DNA from: Mastigias papua
Lineage: Eukaryota > Cnidaria > Scyphozoa > Rhizostomeae > Mastigiidae
DNA length: 64,000 nucleotides
Assembly (NCBI GenBank): GCA_964019165.1
Contig: OZ025273.1
Span: 2,314,501 to 2,378,500 of the forward strand
Reading direction: 5' to 3'
The notes under the pieces are model-generated. The model saw nothing but the letters and a program-made list of their open reading frames with translations, made no database searches and was not told the origin of the DNA. Position numbers and translations under genes: made by a program. Positions 25,101 to 42,200 of the stretch are shown piece after piece. Numbering within the stretch: the first letter of the stretch is position 1; each line of letters begins with the position of its first letter.

Positions 25101-27680
25101 AGCCGAAGGGGAGAAGTTTTGACGAGGAGAACACAAGGCACATTAGCACTTAAAAATAAGCTGATTTGCTCTAGTTTCTCTTATGACCGTTTATTTTCCA
25201 CATATAGCAACAATAGGTATCATAATACTTTGCATCTATTAGCGCCTTAGCAATATACCTTGATACGATTGCAAGGTATATACTTTATGGGAATAGAAGC
25301 TGAGCAGCCCGATGAGACATAGAGGGGACCAGTCACCCATAGGTCCCTCCTCTTTTAAAGTAGTAGATCCAAAGAGTTTGTTGAGCATTCAATTAGCCTT
25401 AACCAGCTTTAGACGTCACCTTTCTTGTGGTACTTTTATTCAGCCATACCAAGATGCTTGGTCTTATTTCTTCCATTTGTGCCGGTTGGATTGGCTTGCA
25501 AGAATAGAAGTTTTGTTGATCTCTTGCTATCAACAATATTATTTGTGCTGCTGTATTCATTTCTTCCACACAAGGAGCTGCGATTCATTATCTATGCCAT
25601 TCCAGTTCTTAACACATCAGCTGCAGTGGGAATCTTGCAAATGTAAGTCTGCAAATGTAATGCAAATGTTATGCAAATGTTATGCAAATGTTATGCAAAT
25701 GTCATGCACATGCTATGCAAATGTATGACATTCATGTACGTAGGATATGTGATTTCTACCATACTGCAATTCTTCCATTTGTGTTTTTGTAGGCTTTTGT
25801 GTGACGTTGTTTTAATAGTGCTTTATAGAAACTATTCCACACGTTGCTAAGTTGAGTAAAAATTACATATGCACTTTTTGCAGTGTTTCTATGGAGGACC
25901 CATTAAGGCAGTTTCCTTAATGACTACTCTCCATTGAGAATGAAAGGAAATTATTTGCCATTTCAGCTTCCATTGGACTCGAAAGCAAAGGTTGATGTCG
26001 AAAGTTGTGTACGTGATGGTAGCTGGACTGCTTTTTGGAAATATTCTTGCCACCGGTCTACTGTCTTACATTTCATATTCTAACTACCCTGGAGGTGTGG
26101 CATTTGCAAGATTACACCAGATTGTCGAGAAGTCTAGGGGTGAGTTTGATGTTCATCAGTATTAGTTTCTATCTTTTATTGCATTTATGAGTATGCTTGT
26201 CATGTCCACAGAATCTCTTTTTTATTCAAGACCTTTGTCAGGATACATTTGCACTCACTTTGCAGACGTTTATTGGCACTAACCATTAGATATCTAGACC
26301 GGGGGCTGTTTGGCTCTCATGTGCATGTTTAGATAAAATGAGCGGATACCGTTTGCACATATGTGCATGTAATAACTAAACCTTGAATAGCTCTCTACTT
26401 GAATCACGCCTGGTCGTAACTTTTAAATGCCTGCTTTACTAGTGTTGCGTCTTGTGTTACCAATGTCATTAGCTTTAATTCAATATTATCAAAAATAGCC
26501 CACAGTTGCTGTATATATAAGAGCAATCTATCCTTTGTTTTCTTGGTTTTTGTCGTAGTAGTAATATAAAGATGATAGACATGATGATTCTGATTTGATA
26601 TTGAATTCAACAATATCCAGTACAGAAAATATGACGGCAAACGGTAGTTGGGCGACATTATATCTTTTGTATTATGTCTGCTTGGTATCAAGTTTGTTTT
26701 ATATCAAGTCTGCTTGGTGTCTGCTTGGTATCAAGTTTGCTAGGTATCATTTTGCCTCGGTATAAAGTTTGCTTCGTACCAAGTCTGCTTGGTATCATGT
26801 TTGCATGGTATGCAATTTGCTTGGTATGAAGTTTGCTTGGTATAATGTTTGCTTGGTATGAAGTTTGCTGGTATTGAAGTTTGAAGCTTGATAGAACTTC
26901 AAATACATTTTCTTCATTTTTAAGCAGGCATGGTAAGTACTAATTGAATGCCATTTTCATATCCTGTTCATTGCCTTGTAGATGTATCAGTTCATATTGA
27001 TAACTTTGCTGCTCAGACCGGTGTGACTCGATTTGGTGAACTCCATCCGAATTGGAGGTTAGTAAAGATCCCTACATTTTATCACCATTAACATTTAGTG
27101 CTATTTGCCTAATTTACGATAAACATTGTTTCAATCTCAATAAATCTTAACCTGACAGACTTTGAATGTTATCAAACTTATTGGTTTGTACTTTGATAGA
27201 GACTGCACTGTAATAGAGAAAGATAATGTCACTTACATATAGTTTGTAATTCTACCTTACCCACTCGATTGCAAACCTTCTCGTTTTATTCTCTTTGTTC
27301 TTCCCCCCTCTATCTTCTTACCTTCCTCTATTTTCAATTCTCGTTAGTTTTGGACATCTTTGCTGACTCCTTTTCTCTTTTTCTTTATGGAATCGAATCG
27401 TTTTTCTTTGCTTTGTAGGAAGCAGTGTGATTTTCCATGTCTTCTAATCGTTTTTAGATATTCAAAAGAGGAACATCTTGATGCCTGGTCTCCGAAACTC
27501 CAGAACTTCACACATCTAATCTGCGAGGCACCTTGCTCCTCTTTTTCAAAAACACATGATTTAATTTCAGTGATAAAAGGATTTCATAAAATCAATTTTA
27601 ACTTTAAATCTTTGGGCAATTACGTCCCAATGGTTGACATTATTGAAAAAGTGTGCCTGTTAGAACGCAGAAGAACTTAG
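22130..27680 (+). CDS. ALG12: Dolichol-linked mannose alpha-1,6-mannosyltransferase ALG12
   Basis: ALG12 is an ER membrane enzyme of family GT22. It adds the eighth mannose to the lipid-linked N-glycan precursor from dolichyl-phosphate mannose. The nine exons are 22130-22273, 22542-22674, 23057-23230, 23754-23948, 24716-24819, 25413-25642, 25967-26139, 26982-27057 and 27458-27680. All phases match and give 483 aa, against 488 in human. Family marks visible are [11 protein letters not shown] near the N-terminus (the GT22 region with the acidic catalytic residue), [46 protein letters not shown] and SNYPGG. The protein is rich in hydrophobic membrane spans. The start is the first ATG, in AAAGATGGCGG. 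A tandem repeat begins at the exon 6 donor, and intron 4 carries a Penelope-like repeat fragment. Confidence 0.96.
24163..24280 (+). mobile_element. Penelope-like pseudo-LTR fragment with degenerate hammerhead
   Basis: The first part (about 24165-24190) matches the minus-orientation arm of the element near 17340. The rest (24190-24275) matches the plus-orientation arm, including CGACGAGTGTCGGACGAAA and the outer end CTGTAGTGAAGTTCTGCAG. So it is an inverted pseudo-LTR pair that has lost its interior. The ribozyme core reads CCGACGA instead of CTGACGA, and stem I has lost its 5' strand, so catalysis is unlikely. It lies in ALG12 intron 4. Confidence 0.75.
24444..24660. mobile_element. Possible degenerate hAT-like MITE
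   Basis: The left end CAGTGGTTCCCAGACTGGGG is typical of hAT termini. The right end, reversed, starts CAGTATTTCAAATGGCGACC, which is only partly similar. I see no matching 8-bp target duplication, so the assignment rests on the left end and the size of about 217 bp. It lies in ALG12 intron 4. Confidence 0.4.
25632..25722. repeat. Tandem 11-bp repeat starting at the ALG12 exon 6 donor
   Basis: The unit ATGCAAATGTT, with variants, is repeated about seven times. The first copies are the exon end and donor themselves (TTGCAAAT/GTAAGT, then CTGCAAATGTAATG). Each unit contains TGCAAATGT, so the array multiplies the donor's exonic context. Confidence 0.9.
26671..26885. repeat. Minisatellite, 16-17 bp unit
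   Basis: About a dozen degenerate copies of a unit close to TTTGCTTGGTATCAAG lie in ALG12 intron 7. Copies differ by substitutions and small length changes. Confidence 0.85.
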
Positions 27681-28210
27681 CTACCAATATTCTATTGTAT
27701 TGCACTGAAAAGAACTAAATTTTAATATAAAAAATTAGTAAAGTAATTTTTTTGAATCCCAGTAGCAATGCGCTGAAATTTTCGACATTTGTATAATCTT
27801 TTCAAAGTTTTCTTTGACTTCGCATTTACAATGGTGTCATCTCCTTGTCTCACAAAGAAGATCCTGATAACCCTTTAGGCTTTGTATATCTTGATATAGT
27901 ATCGAAAAGCGCCTGAATACAAAATAATTTTTTTTTTAAACCTCATGATATTAATGCAATCTAAGTATACAATCATACACCTCACTATATTAAGGCAGTG
28001 CATAATTGGCAAGTCTGCAACTTAAAAAAAAAACAAAAAACAAAAAATTCTCAAATTGAAGTAATAGCAATAGTAACTGTAATACTAAGGTAGTAAAGTC
28101 ATAGTCAATAGTCCAGTAAATTAGGGTTAGTCCAAGGTTTATTTCGTCTACAAAAGATATAATAAGTACATCGTACTGCAATATTAATTGTTTTAGACAA
28201 TAAATTGTTT

Positions 28211-28212
<2 letters not shown>
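27681..28212. other. ALG12 3' region
   Basis: This contains the ALG12 3' UTR and flank. An A-rich tract lies at 28023-28046. No gene is seen. Confidence 0.5.
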
Positions 28213-28243
<31 letters not shown>

Positions 28244-28732
28244 TTCGAATATTTAAACTGGATAGACACTTCAGCTTACAAAAAGCTGTTATCAACGTGT
28301 GTCCAGCATAAATTAAAGAGTGCAACATAAAACATGAAACCTAAAACCCAAAGTAAAACAGTATAAGAAAGTATTTATCAATAATAATAACAATGAATGT
28401 GTGCCCGCGCATTTCAACTGACATGTTTCTTTAAAAAAGTTATAAAATCAGTTGTTGCCATTTCACGAGCTTCCAATGGCAGCATATTGTACTCTTTTGC
28501 ACCGGTGAAAGAGAAACTTTTTCTGGCATACTCTGTTTTAATCATTGGTAGACGAATTATTTTTGAACTGTTTCTTGTCCGAATTGAATGTTCTATCAGC
28601 TGGAAGTAATTCCTGAAAGGATGGATGCATTTATCATCTAGGCATAATCTGACAATGGTACAAGCTCGTTTCTTGTTGGCATTGGTAACAGACTGCAGTG
28701 TAATTCTGTTGATCGAGCACCAGATTTAGTAC
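28213..28732 (-). mobile_element. 5'-truncated LINE 3' end with (ATT)n tail
   Basis: Read on the minus strand, about 28732-28405 encodes WCSINRITLQSV, then RACTIVRLCLDDKCIHPFRN, then YARKSFSFTGAKEYNMLPLE, then a stop. This is the conserved C-terminal tail found after the reverse transcriptase of CR1/L2-like LINEs. A 3' UTR of about 165 bases ends in an ATT repeat (28213-28242 read in reverse). The reverse transcriptase domain itself is absent. The visible frame is open, so the insertion is not very old. Confidence 0.82.
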
Positions 28733-29244
28733 CGGTGATTGAGAAGTTAGGAAAATATGAAGTTATCTTTTATTTGTAGTTTTGACATTTTCCTATGATA
28801 CTGTTTGATAAGTTGTTTGTTTGCGAGTATTTCAAAATGCTCCTTGTTCAAAAATCTTTCATTTGTGTATCAAACATGCAATCGTTCGTGATGATAAAGA
28901 CAATTCGAAGTTTCATTTCCATTTTCGTATAACTTTAAAATTCCATTACATACACGTAAAGTTGCTTCTCCTTTTCATTTCTAATTGACGCCGGCGATGC
29001 ACCAAGTCAGATCTCCGCTGTATCAGCACTACAACATAGTAACTGCATGATTGCCTTGGTGGTAGATTGGTGAGAGCAATTTTCTATCAACCACTCTCGC
29101 AGCAAGTTTACTTTTAGTTAGCACTCAACCGTTAAAAAATAGCCAACCACTAGGATCGAAGGCTCAAGGGGGCATACTTGCTGGCAAACTTACTTGCTTC
29201 TTTATATCGCATAGGTTTTTACCAAAGTTGCTCCCAGAAATGCA
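28733..29244. other. Spacer, no gene seen
   Basis: AT-rich sequence between a truncated LINE and a MITE. I see nothing coding. Confidence 0.5.
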
Positions 29245-29583
29245 TACACGTTTTTTTTATAAGAAAAACACTTTTTTTCCTGAGGCTCAATTTTCTTAAC
29301 TTTTCACGAATTTGAGGCTGAGATTTTCTTAAGATTTTCTTAACTTCTGAAGGAAAAACTGGCTACTCTCTGTATTTTTTGGGCCACCATAAGTCTCGAT
29401 CTTTGTACGAGAGTTTGCAAAAATGAGCCAGTATCAATTTCTGGCATGTAAAATAGATGAACTGTGATTTTCTTAGCATTTTCTTGAACTTGAGCCTTGT
29501 GATTTTCCTAGGATTTTCTTAAGATTTTGGCCATTTGAGCCTCATTTTCTTATAAACTTTTTTCTTATATAAAAAAACGTGTA
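29245..29583. mobile_element. TA-flanked MITE just upstream of ATG5
   Basis: The left terminus CACGTTTTTTTTATAAGAAAAA (29247-29268) is the reverse complement, with small indels, of the right terminus ending at 29581. Both ends are flanked by TA (29245-29246 and 29582-29583), as in Tc1/mariner-type elements. The interior repeats the word GATTTTCTTAA several times in direct orientation. It ends about 82 bases before the ATG5 start codon, so it probably supplies part of the promoter or 5' UTR. Confidence 0.72.
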
Positions 29584-29584
29584 G

Positions 29585-35202
<5,618 letters not shown>

Positions 35203-37590
35203 CCTATCTACTGGTTAAATGAGGACTTTTTAGAAATTGTTCGTATAGCCCATTCTTGTGTCTTTAAATAATCACGGAGGTTTTTTACTTTAGGCTTAAA
35301 TGAAATTTGTATGCTTCAAAAAAGCAGGGTGCAAGTCCTCTTCTTTCTACTTAGAGTATGCACTTAGATATCTGGAAGTTTTTTTACGACTTTAGTCACA
35401 GTAGGGCCTAGCCATAGGGTCAAATTCTTCTTCCAAAAGGAGCATACGTGTGTTTATTTTAAGGGATATTTTTTTAGGGAGTTGCAAGTGCATTGATGTC
35501 CCAGCACTATATCAACAACTTATGTTAGGCTGTCGGCTCCAAATGGATCGGATACAACTCATTTTCGCCGTGGTAGCTCATTTTTGCAGCTGTTCGTCTA
35601 TTTTGATCGAGAATCGCCCATTTCCACGCACCGGGCTGTTACTACACTTTCCCATTTTTTCGACTAACCTGATTCCAATAGCTTCTTCTTGTCATTTGGT
35701 GCCTTCATCTTCATTGCACTTTGAATAATTTGTTCTGAATCGTCCATCTTACGAAGAGAATGCCCCCTTAGTATTGAATTCATATAATATATATCATTTG
35801 ACAATTCTTTCTTGTGTAAGTAGTCAGATCATTATGGGAATACCTATTATATTATGCTATATAGCAAGACATCTTTTTTGGCCTCACACTCTATCTTTCT
35901 AATTTTGATTCGTAGCAAAGTCATAGCTGCAAAGTTTTCACTATCATAGTGCTTTCTGCAGATGCAACAGGCCAAGAAGCGATTCCCTTCACAGTGCTTG
36001 TGAAACATTGTAATGTTGGAGATCATATTAGCCTGTATATTTGTCAGTGCTCCTCGATTGTTTTCTATTACACCCAACTTGATTACACCCCTATCTCTAG
36101 GAAGAAGAACACAATTCACGTCCCCGTACTATTCACCTTGACTATAAATAACATCATTTGTCCTTGTAAATGTTACATGAACGCTTTTGTGCATCATTCT
36201 ATGCAGAGATAAACAAGAAAGTAAAATAGTTCAACTTACAACAAAGATAAACTTATTTAACATATTGTTTCCAGAGCCCCTCGCGCCCCCTGGCATTACT
36301 CCGCAACCCTTTAGGCATCCCGCTATTTGAGAAAGACTATTCTATATAAATTTGATGGGAGAACATGTTTCCAGGGAGTGGCTGTTGTCCTCACTATTCT
36401 TAAGATTTGTCTATCTCTTAATTTCTGTATTTTTGTTGAAATACGGGCCTTGGCCATGGACGTAAACATGGACGAAGACGCTGCCTACAACAAGTTGGTT
36501 GTGGAGGAGACCTCAGCACCTGGGTTAATGAATGGCTGACTCCATATGGTTGGTGTCTGTGCAGCCTGGTGTTATGGTACAAGGCGCAGCTGACGAAGGG
36601 AGGCATGAAACTCCATAGATGGGTATCTCAAGTTCTTTTATTTTGTATTTGTAGATTAGCTTTGAAGCATGTTCATCTGCATTTTGTCTCTAAGGTCCTT
36701 ACTGGAAAGTTGTTGTACAGACTGCACAACGAAGATGCTCTAGTAAAATTAGGCTACGCGGATCGCTGAAAAAAGTTTCTGCACGCTGAAGATCGGTGGC
36801 CCAAAGAACATAAAATGCACTCTGGGTTGTTTTGCAGACAATATTAGGTGTGCACCCAGTGTGAACGAATGGCGATTGACCGTACTTTGCAAACTTCTCT
36901 TCTCTTTTTCAATGTTAGAAAAAAGAACTTCGAATTCATTTTGGATCACACCTTCTTAGATCTAGAAGTGCCCTTTTTATCAAGTGTACAACGACTGTTT
37001 CCTGAAAATAGTGCAGGTTTGAAACTGCAATACTTTCCATAACGGACGGCCTGAGAGAATGAGCATCTCGTGCCTAGCTCTTTGCACTTAGATGACCTGA
37101 ATGATTAATTGGTGCCTAATGATCTAGGTGAAATATAGGTTAGTAGGCAGTTGGCTAAACGCAATTTCAACTCCCCGGATTGTTAACATCCGCCGCAAGT
37201 TCATCTCCCCAGGTTGTTACCATCCGCTAGTCCATTTAGACAAATTCATGACCATTGACTGCCTTAGAAATAGAAGTGTCTTCTAGCCCATAATATTTTT
37301 GACAATCTACAATACAGATAGGCTATGGGGTTTTCCATTCTGTTTTTCCTAGCAATCAGGATGGACTGGATATCAATGGCACCAAGAGGGGTAGACAACA
37401 GTTTGGTCTGGATCCCAGTGCTCAGAAAGTCTCCCTATATGTTATGAAATGATCCTCTGATGATTATAGTAGCTTTGATATTTCATAGCAATGTCATCAT
37501 CAGGGGCCCAAGTTTTCCATTTGCTTTGGACCACACAAAAGCTCCTAGTAAGGTACAGATTATTAGACCTGAAACATGTGTGATAGTATG
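35203..37590. other. Spacer downstream of ATG5
   Basis: This contains the ATG5 3' UTR and flank. Short open stretches on the plus strand at about 36457-36536 (MDVNMDEDAAYNKLVVEE) and 36921-37042 look slightly coding-like but cannot be joined into a model or matched to a family. A GC-richer patch lies at 35525-35640. Confidence 0.45.
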
Positions 37591-37704
37591 ACCTTTTCCT
37601 TTGACATTAATTAAGGTCAACTTTGCAGAGGAGGATCTAAGAGACTTTCAATATTGAAACTCCATAGATCCTCATCTCATCTTAATTAATGTCAAGGGAA
37701 AGAG
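37591..37704. repeat. Foldback repeat
   Basis: The arms at 37591-37637 and 37665-37704 are inverted copies sharing TTGACATTAATTAAG and GAGGATCTA, with a spacer of about 27 bases. Weaker complementarity continues outward on both sides (to about 37565 and 37745), so the full element may be nearly 200 bp. No target duplication was identified. Confidence 0.65.
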
Positions 37705-39203
37705 GTGGTAACCTCAAGAATACAATACCACAGAAGAGTATGGTGGGATAGGATATATGGCATGACTTTGAGAATCTTTAATCGCTATCATAAGGGAGCA
37801 TTTCACAAGCTAAATTATGAGAGAGAACTCCCTGGTCATTTTTAAATTTTCCTTGCAATGGCTTATAATGTAATAAACTGGAATTCAAAAAGTTATGAAA
37901 ACTGCACAGTGGCTTTGAATATTTTTCTTGTTGTTTCTTACATCGCCATGAATGACACTTGCTCTTTGCAAAACATATAGTTCTTGGTTTCTGCAATTTC
38001 TGTATGGAATTATTAGTAGTGTTCACCAGATATATAAAGCTCCCTCAACTAGATTTACTTTGGTCTTCAAAGGGTTTCTATTCCTATTGAATGCTTTCTT
38101 TTTATATAGAGTATGGTGGTGTGTGTTTAATTGGAATGTTAACAATTATTTATTGTTTGTATCATTTGATATAAAAAGTTTTCATGCTGAAATATACATA
38201 TCAGTAGTTTTCATCACAAAAATTTTTCCTAGCATTCTCAGCAAAATCTTTGCAGATCATTTTAATCTATTAGTAAACACTGAGTGATCTCTCACCAAGC
38301 ACAACATTTGCATTTTTTCAAAACAAATGCACCATCTAACTTGTGATAGATAAAATAATAATATATGTACACAACAATACAATAATTTATGAACATTGAC
38401 ATTATTTAATAATTTAAGGAGACAAAAAATACAATACAATACATTATGTATCTAAATATATTTGTCTAAGGAGGTACTCCTTAATAGTTAAACTAATTGG
38501 GAGAGAACACCCCCATTTAAAGCAAAAAAGAAAGAAAATAAAGTATGAACAATAATCAACTAAAAACCTGAGAACTTCCAAAGATAAATTTAGTCCTGAG
38601 TGATTGGAGAGTTAGACTACTGCAAGTTATAGGATGTTTGCATTAATATCAATAGGTATAACTATTTACGAGGAATTCCTTCAGTTTTGATTTGAAAGTA
38701 ATATGGCTGTCACATGACTGATGATTTGATTTGTTAGTAGGTCCATATGTAGGAAATATTTTAGAGATTCTTTTGTCTAGTATAGTTATTAGATGATGAA
38801 GGGTATCAGATTATCCTTCATATGCCAATGATTATATTGGAGAAAATAAAGTTGTAGAATTGTAAAGGTAAAAATACAGAATTTTGAAAGTATATATACA
38901 AAGTTATTTTATGAGAAATTGTGTTCTACTTCATTGTATGATTTGTCTGTGACGCATATGCTTGTGATTTTGATTCAATACATTTAGTTTGTCAAGGCAG
39001 CCATAAAGTTCAGCTTTGCATGCCTCATTTGAGAGTCTATTTTTCTGGGTTTGAGTTTTTATATTTTATCCAATGAATAACATCATTTATTTTTGTGATT
39101 TTCCTTAGGTGATGTCTTGAAGACTAATAATACAATGAAAATTATAACTCATTGTATTTAGCTTGTGTGGCTTTGGTCATGGTGCAGTTATAAACACTCA
39201 AGC
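37705..39203. other. SWT1 upstream spacer
   Basis: AT-rich sequence with no coding exon. An acceptor-like GTGCAG at 39187 just before the SWT1 start codon suggests that a non-coding first exon may lie somewhere in this stretch. Confidence 0.45.
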
Positions 39204-42200
39204 ATGGAGACTGCTACTGAAGATACAGATTTGCCTGAAGGTTGGATTTTGTGCCATTCAAAATCGATTAAAGGGAAAGTATATTACTTCAATACATTGA
39301 CTGGTGAATCTCTTTGGGAGCATCCAGAGGCCATCTTGTACAATGATCAAGTAGGTGTTTATGATGTTGTTTCCAGTCTCTGTAAAGTTCCCTTGTAGCA
39401 GCCAGTACTCAAAGTATTATGTTATATACCATAAATCCTTGAACCATTGCCATATGAAAAGCCCCCTGGGTTAAGCCCTATGCTAGAACTTCAAATTGTT
39501 AATATACCCCCCCCCCTAAATGAGCCACAACCACAGAGGATAGTGAATATGTCGATAGAGACTGATGCTTAAATTTAAACTGCTCTTTTAGTATTATGGA
39601 AAAAGCTGTGTTGACAATGATTTTTATGCATCATGTGTCAAATAGTCTTATTGACTCCCCTCGAATAAACCCTCCCCGCAAATAGGCCTCCATCTAAAAA
39701 GTATTTAAAATAAATAAACTTCCAGGGGACATTCGAGGATTTACGTTAGCTATATTTTTGAGTAGCAACATCCGTCCACCTTAAACAGTTCTAATTTGTA
39801 TTTTGCTGCCCAGAGAGCGTTCTGTGTGCAAGTTAAATGTTCTCTGGTTGTAGCAGTAAGATTTAAATTGAAAAGTGAATTGACATCTTAACGACTACGA
39901 GACAAGATATCTTCGTATTGAAACGTATTTTGCATTTGCCTTTAGTCTTAGCTCATTACAGTTGAAGCGTATTGAATAGTTCTTGAAAGTTTGAATTGTA
40001 TTAATGTTTGATTTAGGGCACAGAGAAACGAACTCCAATCAGAACTGCACACAGCAAAACAAGTGAATATCGCGTTAACTATACGGACCCCATTCCTGTT
40101 GCTAAGGACAATTTGAAGACTGAAAATGTTGACAAGTCTACTAAGGAAACTGAGTTTGCTAATGGGAGGAAATTTACGAGTGACAAAAAGCTCATGACAG
40201 ACAATAATCATGCAAGGGGGTCTATATCGCTCTCTGGGAGGAAGGTTAATGAGACTGAACTAAAACTGAAACCTATATCTAGGATTTTGAAAAAATCGAA
40301 AGTACCTATAATAGGGAAGGAGAGCAAAGGAGCAAAAATTAAGAAAAATATCGCCACAAAAAATGCTGCAAAATTGAATAACGCTTTGGATTTATTGAAT
40401 GAAAAACCGGGTTCAGTTACCAACGGTTATATTGACAAAAAACCGCCATCTAGGCATCTGACCAACCGACTGTCTAATGGAAACGAGGATTCGCTGAAGA
40501 AATCAAGAGAGTTGGGAGAAGACACAGGTAGAAAGAAGATGCTTAATGGGAAAGTTGGAAACAAGAGCTTTGCAAATGACAACGCTACTAAAGCTGTTAA
40601 TAATATCGGTAGCTTAAGGATCAAGAATGAAGCCAATGGAAACAGTTGGGTAAAATCGAGAAATGCTTCAGAAAACGAGAAGTTGAAAAACAGGAATCCA
40701 CTGAAACCTTTAAAGCATCGTCGACTGGATCAAGTGAATTATAAAGTTGCGGGTAACTCTACTAATGTTGTTGATTCCCTGGCAAAGGGACAGCCTGCCA
40801 ATACTATGGTGTCCCGTAAATTTACTCCTCCCAAGCAAATAATCCGCGAAAATACAATCAAATATCCACCTGGCACGATAGGATCACGTGATGCTCAATC
40901 AGATAGGGGCTCGTCGTCAGATATGATCGTTCCTGGTGCTATGGAGACGGAAGAAGTCGACGAGCCATCAGAGGAAACGTGGTGCACACACAGTGAAAGC
41001 TTGGAGGAAGAAATGGAGATCGATGATGTAGAATTTATGTCAAAAAGAATATTGAAGCAGGTTTGCGTTTTTTGTATTGGATTAGAATTGCATTATTACG
41101 TAATAAAGAAGTTTCCATTATGCGTAGTAATTGCTTTTAGACTAGTAGATATTAAAGAATTTGAATTATTGTGAAAGTGAAGAGTATTGTCGACATAATA
41201 CCTATACACCCAGTTATTTAGGTTATAGCTACAGACGATTTTTACCCCCTGCTTTTGGCACTATGCCAATAAGGCTTCATCCTTACTAGGCATAAGTTTC
41301 TTCCCATTTTCGTCAGCTATGGTGCATTTTTACATATAAGTTGACCCATTAGAGTTGCTGCTTCCCCTTTGTACATAAATTTATACTTGGCGCACATTAC
41401 CTCCCAGAGAAAAAGGGTTTTCAATGTGCCAATATTCGTTCTTTTGCTCCTCCTCAGATGGATCAACTTTAGGGTTGAACCAGAGCTATGCTTGTATCAT
41501 ATATTTGTGTAAATTAAAAGTAGTACACGTTTTTTTAAATGAAGGTTGTTTATAAGAAGGCAGTACTTGACCGCTCAAAAAATTAATCAAGCTCAGTAAA
41601 GGATTTTTGAGACCTAAGAAAGTTGATACGTTGAGAAGTGTCTGAAATTCAAATTTTTAGATACGAAAGCACGTCTTCTTTTTCATTTAGTTTGCATAAA
41701 TTTTCTTTGAAAACCTATGCATTTCAGTGTTTGTTTAGTGCCAGTCTATCTCTGTAGTACTGCAGTGTTTACATAAACTCGACCATATATTTAACGATCA
41801 ACTTTTTTGTGGTTATTGATTTATTGTATTTTTCCCATAGGTATCATTCGTATGTCTGATATACCTTGTTCCATTCTTTTCTTTTTCAGATAGAGAATAT
41901 CCGCATGGAGAGAATAGAAATACCTGAGGTGGGATCTTCTTATTGATAATTGACTGTCGTTACTTGGAATAAATCAGCTTCTTTGTTTTGTTTTGGTTTG
42001 CAATTATTGCTAGTAGGTAATATACACAGAGAACAAAATTTGGCCCTCTTGCTCAGAGATGGAATTTTGATTGAAAAATCAAGTTGTACTCATTATGGTC
42101 AGAATTTTAGGACACTTTTTGGATATTGTTTTATTCTGATGCCAGACTATCGCAATCAGCCTCAACGGTATTTTACTGGCGATGATGAATCTCTTTTTCC

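Noticed and set aside
36327..37042. A possible gene between ATG5 and SWT1
   Set aside because: A few short open stretches exist, but they are in different frames, lack convincing splice pairs and match no family I know.
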